Source: CAVQLX01 sp046727715 (GTDB lineage: Bacteria; Desulfobacterota; Binatia; DP-6). From it: a stretch of 9,611 nucleotides of DNA. The stretch is from positions 1 to 9,611 of the forward strand of contig JBKPDC010000050.1 of the NCBI GenBank assembly GCA_046727715.1, in the 5' to 3' direction. Positions 1 to 6,254 of the stretch are shown here, one piece after another. The stretch's first letter is position 1. The number at the start of each line of letters is the position of its first letter. The position numbers and the translations under genes are program-made. Under the pieces are notes generated by a model that was not told the DNA's origin, made no database searches, and saw only the letters and a list, made by a program, of their open reading frames with translations.

Positions 1-6
1 GAACCC

Positions 7-573
7 ATGGCGCGCCTCGTCAAGCGGTACAGCAATCGTAAGCTGTACGACACGAGCGAGAGCCGCTACGTGACGCTCGACGAGATCGCCCGCTGGGTGA
101 AGGGCGGCGAGGAAGTGAAGATCCTCGAGAACGAGAGCGGGGAGGATCTCACGGCGGTGACGTTCGCGCAGATCATCCTCGAAGAGGAGCGCAAGAAGAG
201 CGGCCTGCTCTCCCTGCGCGTGATGCGCGAGCTGATTCAGCACGGCGAGTCGGCGCTGCAGAATCTCGCGGCCACCGTGGAGAGCGGCATCGAGGCGATT
301 CGGCCCGCTGCCGAGGCAGCGAAGACGCGGGTGCAGGAGGGCGTGCAGGGGATCACCTCCATTGCCGACCGCCTCACCGAGATCCAGCGCAACTTCGACG
401 AGATCGTACGCCGGCAGGTGGAGCGGGTCACGGCGAATCCCACGCTCCAGCGCGAGCTCCAGCGCATCGAGCGCACGGCCCGCATGCTGGAGGCGCGGAT
501 CGCGCGGCTCCGCCCCGGGTCGGAGGACGACCCGTCGGCGGGCGCCGGCCGGAACGGCACCGGCCCGACCTGA
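7..573 (+). CDS. phaR: PhaR-type polyhydroxyalkanoate synthesis regulator
   Basis: The 188-residue product opens with the signature of the PHB/PHA accumulation regulator DNA-binding domain: KRYSNRKLYDTSESRYVTL at residues 6-24, followed by a conserved segment to about residue 65 (ITLDEI-like, G-E-D-L-T, Q-I-I-L-E-E-E). In characterised relatives this cytoplasmic protein represses phasin and PHA genes and is released when it binds nascent PHA granules. Residues about 65-170 are Ala/Glu/Arg-rich and predicted helical or coiled coil, as is usual for the granule-sensing, oligomerising part. The last 20 residues are a polar Gly/Pro-rich tail. The ATG lies six bases from the window edge, so its ribosome binding site is not visible. 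The start is supported because the conserved domain begins within five residues of it. No PHA synthase or phasin gene is in the window, so the target genes must lie elsewhere. Confidence 0.93.
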   Translation: MARLVKRYSNRKLYDTSESRYVTLDEIARWVKGGEEVKILENESGEDLTAVTFAQIILEEERKKSGLLSLRVMRELIQHGESALQNLAATVESGIEAIRPAAEAAKTRVQEGVQGITSIADRLTEIQRNFDEIVRRQVERVTANPTLQRELQRIERTARMLEARIARLRPGSEDDPSAGAGRNGTGPT

Positions 574-708
574 GCCGGGGGCGGGGGCAGTCGGAGACGA
601 GACCGGGCCCCCGAACCAGTCTTGCCGCTGCAAGCACGGCCGTGAAGGCCGCGCCGGCTCGTTCGGGGGCCCGGCCGCGTCTTCGGTTGACCCCCGCCCC
701 CGGGCTCA
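571..708. terminator. Long imperfect inverted repeat between convergent genes, probable bidirectional terminator
   Basis: The 46-base left arm (571-616) pairs with the 48-base right arm (661-708). By hand alignment about 41 positions match, with small bulges. The best paired blocks are an 11-base GGGGGCGGGGG block near the outer ends and a 14-base CCGGGCCCCCGAAC block next to the loop. The outermost bases of the arms are the TGA stop of phaR and the TGA stop of usp on the other strand. The 44-base loop contains a smaller hairpin (CTTGC-CGCT-GCAAG, 621-634). No U-tract follows either arm, so this is not a textbook intrinsic terminator. A strong GC hairpin that ends transcription from both sides is the simplest role. 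Confidence 0.6.
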
Positions 709-1545
709 GCGCGCGAGGAATACCGGCGCGTCGCTGTTCCGGAGCACGTACTCGGTCGTGCTGCCGAGGACCATCTCGATGATGCGCGAGTGGCCGTACG
801 CGCCGATGAAGAGCAGGTCGTAGCCCCCGTCGCGCAGCACGTCGACGATGCGCTGATGCGGCGGTCCGGTGAGTGGCCGCAGTGTCACCACCACGTCGTA
901 CGACTGGAGATAGCGCTGCGCCTCGGCGAGTGCCCGGTCGCCCTCGCTGCCGTTCTCCTTAGCGACGTGGACCACGGTGAGCGGCAGGCCGAGCGCCGAC
1001 GTCTGCTCGGCCGCGGCGTGCAGCGCCGCGCTGGCGCGCTGGGAGCCGTCGTACGCGAGGAGCGGGCGCGTGACCTCCTTCCAGCCGAGCGGGGTGACGA
1101 GCACCGGCTTCGGGCTCTTACGGGTGACGGACTCCGTCGTGCTCCCGAGCAGCCCGGTGGAGAACTGCTCGTTGACCCCGCGGCGACCGACGATCACGAG
1201 ATCGGCGATCCGCGCCTGGTCACAGATCTCGTTGGCCACGATGCCCATCGGCAGCGCCGTTTCGTGGGGCACGCCGGCCCGCTCGCACCTCGTGCGGAAG
1301 GCGTCGAGCAGGACGTTGCCGCGTTCCTGGAGCGCCTCGCGCATCTTGGAGGAGAAGTCGAGGTAGGGCTCGAAGCCGAGCGAGCCGGAGACGTCGTGCA
1401 GGAACGAGCCCTCGATCGACACGATGTCGAGGACGTGGAGGCCGGTCAGGCGGGCCCGCAGCCGGCGCGCCAACCAGAGACCGTACTCGAGCGCGCTGTC
1501 GGCATGCTGCGAGCCGTCGAGCGCGACCAGGATGCTCTTCACCAT
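706..1545 (-). CDS. Universal stress protein, tandem UspA domains
   Basis: The 279-residue product holds two consecutive UspA (alpha/beta ATP-binding) domains, about residues 1-153 and 158-279. Domain 1 begins KSILVALDGS and domain 2 has the matching LLAYDGS. The nucleotide-binding loop is canonical in domain 2 (G248-2x-G251-9x-G261-S). In domain 1 it has one extra residue (G120-2x-G123-10x-G134-S). Such proteins are cytoplasmic, bind ATP and respond to starvation or redox stress; a specific role cannot be read from sequence. I chose the ATG at 1545 because the homology begins there and a GGAGGG ribosome binding site (complement of 1554-1559) lies 8 bases upstream. An in-frame start at 1644 would add 33 unconserved Arg/Gly-rich residues. 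The gene converges on phaR and diverges from the small gene at 1656. Confidence 0.92.
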   Translation of the reverse strand: MVKSILVALDGSQHADSALEYGLWLARRLRARLTGLHVLDIVSIEGSFLHDVSGSLGFEPYLDFSSKMREALQERGNVLLDAFRTRCERAGVPHETALPMGIVANEICDQARIADLVIVGRRGVNEQFSTGLLGSTTESVTRKSPKPVLVTPLGWKEVTRPLLAYDGSQRASAALHAAAEQTSALGLPLTVVHVAKENGSEGDRALAEAQRYLQSYDVVVTLRPLTGPPHQRIVDVLRDGGYDLLFIGAYGHSRIIEMVLGSTTEYVLRNSDAPVFLAR

Positions 1546-1655
1546 GGCGCGAGCCCTCCGTGGGCCCGCCTCTAACCCGGGGCCGGCGAGCGCGCAAGCG
1601 AGCGGCCGCGCATCCCCCTTGCAAACGCGGAGCCCGCCCGCCACAACGGTCTGCC
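1546..1655. promoter_or_regulatory. Divergent intergenic region, usp / small gene
   Basis: These 110 bp separate two divergent starts and must hold the minus-strand promoter for usp and probably the plus-strand promoter for the small-protein/fur pair. The only firm signal is the usp ribosome binding site at 1554-1559. A plus-strand TTGCAA at 1619-1624 could be a -35 element, but no good -10 follows. A minus-strand TTAGAG (complement of about 1571-1576) is a possible usp -10 without a convincing -35. Exact promoter positions are unsupported. Confidence 0.35.
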
Positions 1656-1940
1656 GTGAGCCGGCGCGACGAGGCGCTCTGCGAAGAGCTCAGGGGATTG
1701 GCGGAAAAGCTGGGCATTCGCGTGCGGGAGGAGATCCTCCTGCGCGAGGTCGGCTACCGCGTACGAAGCGGGTGCTGCCGCGTGCGCGGCGAGGACGTCG
1801 TCTTCCTCGACCGCCACCTGACCCCAGGCGAGCGGCTCGAGGTCCTCCTCGGGGCGCTCGAGGGGCGCGATCTCGAGACGCACTACGTCTCCCCGGCGCT
1901 CCGGCGCCTCCTCGAGCGGCGGGGCAGCGCGGCGGCATAG
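1656..1940 (+). CDS. Small conserved-looking protein of unknown function upstream of fur
   Basis: This encodes 94 residues from a GTG start. I recognise the pattern but know no function: an N-terminal helix (DEALCEELRGLAEKLGI), a short basic strand region (GYRVRSGCCRVRG), a hydrophobic strand (EDVVFLDRHL), a helix (TPGERLEVLLGALEG) and a closing DLETHYVSPALRRLLERR. This strand-then-helix layout recalls the core of ImmA/IrrE-type metallopeptidases, but the HExxH zinc motif is absent, so no enzymatic role is claimed. The gene could be read from a GTG at 1560, but those extra 32 residues are unpatterned and would consume the divergent promoter region. The ribosome binding site before 1656 is weak. 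The stop lies 10 bp before the Fur start, so the two are probably co-transcribed. Confidence 0.7.
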   Translation: MSRRDEALCEELRGLAEKLGIRVREEILLREVGYRVRSGCCRVRGEDVVFLDRHLTPGERLEVLLGALEGRDLETHYVSPALRRLLERRGSAAA

Positions 1941-1950
1941 GAGCCTCGAG

Positions 1951-2430
1951 ATGGTCCGCGCCCGCATGCGGCTCTTCGAGCAGGCGCTGCGCGAGCGGGG
2001 CCTCAAGTCGACGGCGCAGCGCGACGACATCGCGAAGGTGTTCTTCGGCGCCGGCGAGCACTTGTCGGTGGAGGAGCTGCACGCCGCCGTGAAGAAGGTG
2101 AACCCGCGCGTCGGGTACGCCACGGTCTACCGCACCCTCAAGCTCCTCAAGGAGTGCGGGCTTGCCGACGAGCGACACTTCGACGACGGCCAGGCGCGCT
2201 ACGAGCCCACCGAGGCCGAGGAGCAGCACCACGACCACATCATCTGCGAGCGCTGCGGCAAGATCGTCGAGTTCAACAGCCAGGAGCTCGAGAAGCTCCA
2301 GGAGCGGATCGCGCGCTTTCTGGGCTTCGTGGTGAGCCGGCACCGCATGGAGCTGTACGGCATCTGCGCCGAATGCCGCGAGGGCCGGCAGGCCAGCGGC
2401 CGGCCGCAGCGCGGCGTGCAGCAGGTCTGA
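1951..2430 (+). CDS. fur: Fur-family metal-dependent transcriptional regulator
   Basis: The 159-residue product matches Fur along its whole length. Residues 1-85 form the winged helix, including the recognition helix GYATVYRTLKLLKECGL (55-71). Residues 86-145 form the dimerisation and metal domain, with HHDH at 93-96, C99-x-x-C102, H131 and C139-x-x-C142. The two CxxC pairs would bind structural zinc, as in Fur and PerR. HHDHIICERCGKIVEF is closer to Fur/PerR than to Zur, but the metal sensed cannot be fixed from sequence; PerR is the main alternative. With Fe(II) bound, Fur normally represses iron-uptake promoters. A GGAG overlapping the upstream stop serves as ribosome binding site. A Fur-box-like palindrome 83 bp past the stop, next to an iron permease operon, supports an iron role. 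Confidence 0.93.
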   Translation: MVRARMRLFEQALRERGLKSTAQRDDIAKVFFGAGEHLSVEELHAAVKKVNPRVGYATVYRTLKLLKECGLADERHFDDGQARYEPTEAEEQHHDHIICERCGKIVEFNSQELEKLQERIARFLGFVVSRHRMELYGICAECREGRQASGRPQRGVQQV

Positions 2431-2431
2431 C

Positions 2432-2445
2432 GGCGTCCGGACGCC
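2432..2445. terminator. Short GC palindrome just after fur, possible terminator stem
   Basis: GGCGTCCGGACGCC is a perfect 14-base palindrome that begins one base after the fur stop codon. Folded, it gives a 5-bp stem with a CCGG loop. No T-run follows, so it would be a weak intrinsic terminator at best. It may simply end the fur message together with Rho. Confidence 0.3.
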
Positions 2446-2484
2446 CGCCGCCGGGCGACCGGGAGCACCTGGAAGTCGCCGCGG

Positions 2485-2514
2485 TTGACACGGACAGGGC
2501 ACCCGAAGTAACTG
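2485..2514 (+). promoter_or_regulatory. Candidate sigma-70 promoter for the iron/flavin operon
   Basis: A perfect -35 hexamer TTGACA (2485-2490) is followed after 17-18 bases by a poor -10 (GTAACT at 2508 or TAACTG at 2509). The stretch from about 2504 to 2535 is clearly less GC-rich than its surroundings, as expected of a promoter in such a genome. Transcription would start near 2520, giving a leader of about 20 bases before the ATG at 2540. The Fur-box-like palindrome overlaps the -10/start region, where bound repressor would block RNA polymerase. Confidence 0.55.
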
Positions 2515-2527
2515 AAAGTGACTTTCA
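2513..2527. promoter_or_regulatory. Fur-box-like operator (7-1-7 inverted repeat)
   Basis: TGAAAGT-G-ACTTTCA is a perfect inverted repeat with a one-base centre. Against the classical 7-1-7 Fur box TGATAAT-N-ATTATCA it agrees at 10 of 14 arm positions. Against the common variant TGAAAAT-N-ATTTTCA it agrees at 12 of 14. It sits between the fur gene and a ferric permease gene, overlapping the proposed -10. The match is direct sequence observation; binding by the Fur encoded upstream is inference. Confidence 0.65.
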
Positions 2528-2539
2528 AAATCGAGTGCG

Positions 2540-4684
2540 ATGGCGCACCTCCCAAGCTTCCGCCCAGTCCTTCTCCTGCTGCTCCTCGCGGTGGCGCCTT
2601 CTTTCGGCGTGGCGGCGGCGGATCGGACCGCCGACACGCGTCGGCTGCTCACCCTGCTGGCCGGTGTCGCGAGCGAGTACCGCGAGGCGTTCGACGACCA
2701 GGGACGGCTCGTGCGGACGATCGAGATCGAGGAGGCCAGGCTGCTGCTGGCCGAGGCGCGCGACCTGAACGCCCGGCTGGGCGCCGTCGAGCCCGCCCGT
2801 CTCGACGCGCTGGGCGGCGACCTCGACGATCACGGCGCGCCGGTCAGGGCGTTCGAGGAGCGCGTCCGGACGGTCGCTGCCACGATCAGCGAGCGCACCG
2901 GCGTCCGCGACGACCCCCTGCCACCGGCGCCGCCCTCGGCCGCACGCGGGAAAGCGCTGTACGCCGAGAACTGCGTCGGCTGCCACGGGATCGCCGGCGA
3001 CGGCGGCGGCGAGGAGGCGAAGCGGCTCGGCCTCACGCCGGCGAGCTTCACCAGCGACGCCTTCATGCGCGGCGAAACACCCCGCGACTTCTTCAATGTC
3101 ATCAGCCTCGGCCGCCGGCGATCGGGCATGCCGGAGTGGGGCGAGGCGCTCAGCGTGCAGCAGCGCTGGGACACGGTGGCCTATCTGTGGACCCTGTCGC
3201 ACCCGCGTGCGGCGCTGGCCGAAGGGCAGGGGCTCTACCTGGTCCACTGCGCGGGATGCCACGGGACCGACGGCGCCGGCGACGGCCCGCGCGCTGCCCG
3301 CCTGCTCACGCCCGTGCCCGACTTGACCGGGTCGGCGCGTCTCACCGACGAGAGCGACGCGCGGCTCATGGACGTGGTCACCGAGGGCGTCCCGGGGACG
3401 GCCATGCCGGGCTTTGCCTCGCTGCTGACCGACGACCAGCGCTGGAAGGTGGTCGCCTGGCAGCGCATGCTGTCGCTCGGCGGGCTCGGGGAGTCTGCTC
3501 CCGAGCCGTCGCCACCGGCAGCCGCATCGGCGCCGGAGGTCGCCCTCGCGGCGCAGACCAGCGCGGCGGTCGCGGAGTCGCACCGGCTGCTCGACGCGGC
3601 GATCGCAGCGCGCCGCCTGGGGGCCGCCGACGCGAGCGCCATCGCCACCGACGCCTACATGCGCTTCGAGCCGGTCGAGAAGCGACTCGGCGCGATCGAC
3701 CGGGACGCCGTCGCGCGCGTCGAGGAGGGCTTCGTTCGCGTGCGCAGCGCGCTCCGCGAACCGGGCGTGACGGTGTCGCCTGCGCTCGAGGCCGAGGTGG
3801 CGCGGCTGCACGGCCACCTCGACGCCGCAGCCGCCGTCCCCGCCACGAGCGGGGGCGACTGGGCTCGCTTCGCGCAGTCCGCCGGCATCATCCTGCGCGA
3901 GGGGTTCGAGGTCGTGCTCATCGTCGGCGCGCTCCTCACCTACGTCCGGCGCAGCGGCCAGAGCGCCCTCGTCCGACCGCTCTGGACCGGCAGCACACTC
4001 GGCGTGCTCGCGAGTCTGGTCACCGCCGTCCTGCTCTCCACCGTGTTCCGGCTCCACCCCGCCGCCAGCGAAGCGCTCGAGGGCGCGGCCATGCTGCTCG
4101 CCGCGCTGGTCCTGTTCTGGGTGAGCTACTGGCTCATCTCGAAGGCCGAGGCGGAACGCTGGCAGCGTTACATCCAGGGCAAGGTGAAGCAGGCCGTCGC
4201 GGCGGGCAGCGCCACCGCCCTCGCGGCGGCGGCGTTCCTCGCCGTCTACCGCGAGGGATTCGAGACGGTGCTCTTCTACCAGGCGCTCGTCGGCGGGGCG
4301 CCGGCGGGCGACGTCATGATCGGCGCCGGCTTTCTCTGCGGGCTCGCCGTCCTCGCCGGCGTGTGGGTGGCGATGTCGTGGCTCGGACTGCGCGTCCCGA
4401 TCCGTCCCTTCTTCCTGCTCACGGGCGCGTTCCTCTACGCGATGGCCATCGTGTTCGCCGGCCGGGGCGTGTTCGAGCTGCAGGACTCGGGCTTCATCGG
4501 ACTCACCCCCGTGGCGGTCGTGCCGCGCATCCCGGTGCTGGGAGTGTTCCCCACCGTCGAGACGCTGCTCGCGCAGGGCGTACTGGTGGGGGCGCTGTTC
4601 GTCGCGGCGATCGTCTCGTGGCGCCGCAGTCGCTCGGAGCAGCTGCCGCGGGCGGAGCTGGCTTCCGGCGGAGGACGCGCGTGA
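2540..4684 (+). CDS. Cytochrome c / FTR1 fusion iron permease
   Basis: The 714-residue product is a fusion. A signal peptide (about 1-27) leads into a helical segment with an EYREAF...EIEEA pattern (40-120). Two c-type cytochrome domains follow, with C145VGCH149 (likely axial M197) and C237AGCH241 (likely axial M289). A second helical segment (340-430) contains FEPVE (376-380). An FTR1/EfeU permease domain (444-695) follows with about seven membrane helices and two REGFE motifs (453-457, 571-575), the Glu-rich signature that carries iron in yeast Ftr1p and E. coli EfeU. The permease would import ferric iron across the inner membrane, with the haem domains in the periplasm handling the linked redox step. 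The fused architecture is known in bacterial FTR1 families. The ATG at 2540 begins directly with the signal peptide. The stop overlaps the next gene by 4 bases. Confidence 0.93.
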   Translation: MAHLPSFRPVLLLLLLAVAPSFGVAAADRTADTRRLLTLLAGVASEYREAFDDQGRLVRTIEIEEARLLLAEARDLNARLGAVEPARLDALGGDLDDHGAPVRAFEERVRTVAATISERTGVRDDPLPPAPPSAARGKALYAENCVGCHGIAGDGGGEEAKRLGLTPASFTSDAFMRGETPRDFFNVISLGRRRSGMPEWGEALSVQQRWDTVAYLWTLSHPRAALAEGQGLYLVHCAGCHGTDGAGDGPRAARLLTPVPDLTGSARLTDESDARLMDVVTEGVPGTAMPGFASLLTDDQRWKVVAWQRMLSLGGLGESAPEPSPPAAASAPEVALAAQTSAAVAESHRLLDAAIAARRLGAADASAIATDAYMRFEPVEKRLGAIDRDAVARVEEGFVRVRSALREPGVTVSPALEAEVARLHGHLDAAAAVPATSGGDWARFAQSAGIILREGFEVVLIVGALLTYVRRSGQSALVRPLWTGSTLGVLASLVTAVLLSTVFRLHPAASEALEGAAMLLAALVLFWVSYWLISKAEAERWQRYIQGKVKQAVAAGSATALAAAAFLAVYREGFETVLFYQALVGGAPAGDVMIGAGFLCGLAVLAGVWVAMSWLGLRVPIRPFFLLTGAFLYAMAIVFAGRGVFELQDSGFIGLTPVAVVPRIPVLGVFPTVETLLAQGVLVGALFVAAIVSWRRSRSEQLPRAELASGGGRA

Positions 4685-5268
4685 CGCGGGTGGGAATCCT
4701 GCTCGTCCTGGCGGCCCTGGTGGTGCCCGCCGCGCCCGTGCGCGGGCAAGAGGGCGTCTTCCTCACGGAGGAAGCCGCCCCGGGCGCCGTTTTTCCCGAC
4801 GCCGATCGCTTCGAGCGCCGGGACGTCGAGTCCACCCCGGCGCTGCGTGAGAAGATGGCCGCCCGCCTCGACGGCGCGCGCCCGTCGCTGTGGGAAGAGC
4901 GCTACGCGGTGTTCGCGGCGTCGCGCGGCACTTCGGCACTCGGCCGCGCGGTCGTCGTCGAGGAGATCGGCAAGCACCGTCCGATCACGTTCGTGGTCGG
5001 GCTCAAGCCCGACGGCAGCGTGCAGGACGTGGCCGTCATGGCCTACCGCGAGGCGTACGGGGGCGAAGTACGCACCAGCCGCTTCCTCCGCCAGTATCGC
5101 GGCAAGGCGGCCGCCGACCCGCTGCGCAACGGCGAGGACATCAAGAACATCGCCGGCGCCACGCTGTCGGTCGATGCCGCGTGCCGTGCCGTCCGCAAGG
5201 CCCAGGCGCTCGCGGCCGCGCTCGACGAGACCGCCCCCGGGGACCGCGTGGCCGGGGTCGCGCGGTGA
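4681..5268 (+). CDS. Exported FMN-binding domain protein
   Basis: The 195-residue product has an N-terminal signal peptide (1-22, cleavage near VRG) and a single FMN-binding domain like those of RnfG and NqrC. The strand segment TFVVGLKPDGSVQDVAVM (103-120) and the motif NIAGATLSVDA (156-166) are diagnostic. T161 in G-A-T-x-S is the residue to which ApbE would attach FMN through a phosphoester bond. There is no membrane anchor beyond the signal peptide and no CxxCH, so the mature protein should be a small soluble periplasmic flavoprotein. It begins at a GTG that overlaps the permease stop (GTGA), and its own stop overlaps the apbE start, which implies translational coupling. The context suggests it passes electrons to or from the haem domains of the permease; that role is inferred. 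Confidence 0.85.
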   Translation: MTRVGILLVLAALVVPAAPVRGQEGVFLTEEAAPGAVFPDADRFERRDVESTPALREKMAARLDGARPSLWEERYAVFAASRGTSALGRAVVVEEIGKHRPITFVVGLKPDGSVQDVAVMAYREAYGGEVRTSRFLRQYRGKAAADPLRNGEDIKNIAGATLSVDAACRAVRKAQALAAALDETAPGDRVAGVAR

Positions 5269-6254
5269 CGCCACGCTGGCTGGCGGCCGCGCTCCTGGCG
5301 CTGCCCTGCGCGACGTGGGCGGCCGCGCGCACGCAGGTGCACTACGTCATGGGGACCTACCTGCGCATCACCGCCGAAGGTGCGAGCGCGGCGGCCGCCA
5401 TGACGGACTGCTTCCGGGACGCCCGACGCCTCGACGACGTGTTCTCCCGCTGGAGCGACGCGAGCGAGCTGTCGCGACTCAACGCGGCTGCACCCGACAC
5501 GCGGGCGGTGAGCGCCGACATGGCGGCGCTGCTCGCCCGCGCGCTCGAGCTGGCGGCGGCCACGGACGGGGCGTTCGACGTCCGGGTCGGTCCCTTGACG
5601 GCGCTCTGGCGGCGCCCCATGCCGCCCACCGAGGCGGAGGTCCGTGCGGCGCGCGCGGCCGCCGGCAGCGACGCGGTCCGCATCCGGGGAGATCGCGTCG
5701 CGCTGGCGGCGGGCGCGCGCCTCGACTTCGACGGCATCGCCAAAGGCTGGGCGGTGGACGCCTGCGCCGCGCGGTTGCGGGCCGCCGGCGTGACGTCCGC
5801 GCTGGTGAGCCTCGGCGAGAGCAGCCTGTTCGCGCTCGGCGCGCCGGCGGACGATGCGCGCTGGCGGCTCGCGGTGCGCGGGCCCGATCCGGAGACCAGT
5901 GTCGGCTGGCTCGGCCTGCGCGACGCCGGGGCCTCGGTGTCCGCCACCTACGGCAGCGAGGGAAAGCGTGCGGGCCACGTGGCGCACGTGCTCGACCCGC
6001 ACACCGGCCGCCCGCTCGCGGACGACGCCGTGGCCGTCGTGGTCGCGCCGTCGGCCACCGATGCCGAGGCCTGGACGAAGGCGTTGCTGGTGTGGGGACG
6101 CGACGGGGTGGCGCGCGCGCGCGCCGCGGGCGCGACCGCGGCGATCCACCTCACGGCGGATGCGATCCGCGCCGACGTGGCCGGGCCCGCCGTCACGTGG
6201 AAGCCGCTGCCCGCACCCCGGATCCTGGCGGCGCACGAGGAGCCGCTGCGATGA
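5265..6254 (+). CDS. apbE: FAD:protein FMN transferase (ApbE)
   Basis: The 329-residue product is a full-length ApbE, which uses FAD to attach FMN to Thr/Ser in exported proteins in a Mg-dependent reaction. Family motifs appear in order: MGTYLRI (29-35), SRWSDASELSRLN (61-73), FDVRVGPL (104-111), the core LDFDGIAKGWAVD (153-165), HVLDPHTGRP (241-250) and ATDAEAWTKAL (264-274). A signal peptide (about 1-21) places it in the periplasm. The Cys at residue 15 follows Pro and is not a proper lipobox. The segment usually read as DLGGN is SLGES here (182-186), a departure worth noting. The GTG start overlaps the stop of the FMN-binding protein gene (GTGA), and the neighbour is its obvious substrate. 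The stop overlaps the next start (ATGA). Confidence 0.92.
   Translation: MTPRWLAAALLALPCATWAAARTQVHYVMGTYLRITAEGASAAAAMTDCFRDARRLDDVFSRWSDASELSRLNAAAPDTRAVSADMAALLARALELAAATDGAFDVRVGPLTALWRRPMPPTEAEVRAARAAAGSDAVRIRGDRVALAAGARLDFDGIAKGWAVDACAARLRAAGVTSALVSLGESSLFALGAPADDARWRLAVRGPDPETSVGWLGLRDAGASVSATYGSEGKRAGHVAHVLDPHTGRPLADDAVAVVVAPSATDAEAWTKALLVWGRDGVARARAAGATAAIHLTADAIRADVAGPAVTWKPLPAPRILAAHEEPLR

Noticed and set aside
1546..1644. An upstream in-frame start for usp at 1644
   Set aside because: It adds 33 unconserved residues, while the ATG at 1545 has a good GGAGGG site and begins exactly at the UspA homology.
1560..1655. An earlier GTG start for the small protein before fur
   Set aside because: The extra 32 residues are Arg/Pro-rich without pattern and would cover the divergent promoter region.
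2525..4057. A 510-codon minus-strand frame opposite the permease gene, and other long antisense frames such as 5043-6236
   Set aside because: Their products show no family motifs and a biased composition. The plus-strand genes in the same place carry clear catalytic and haem motifs.
5307..5309. ApbE as a lipoprotein through Cys15
   Set aside because: The residue before Cys is Pro (ALPC), which does not fit a lipobox. A plain Sec signal peptide fits better.
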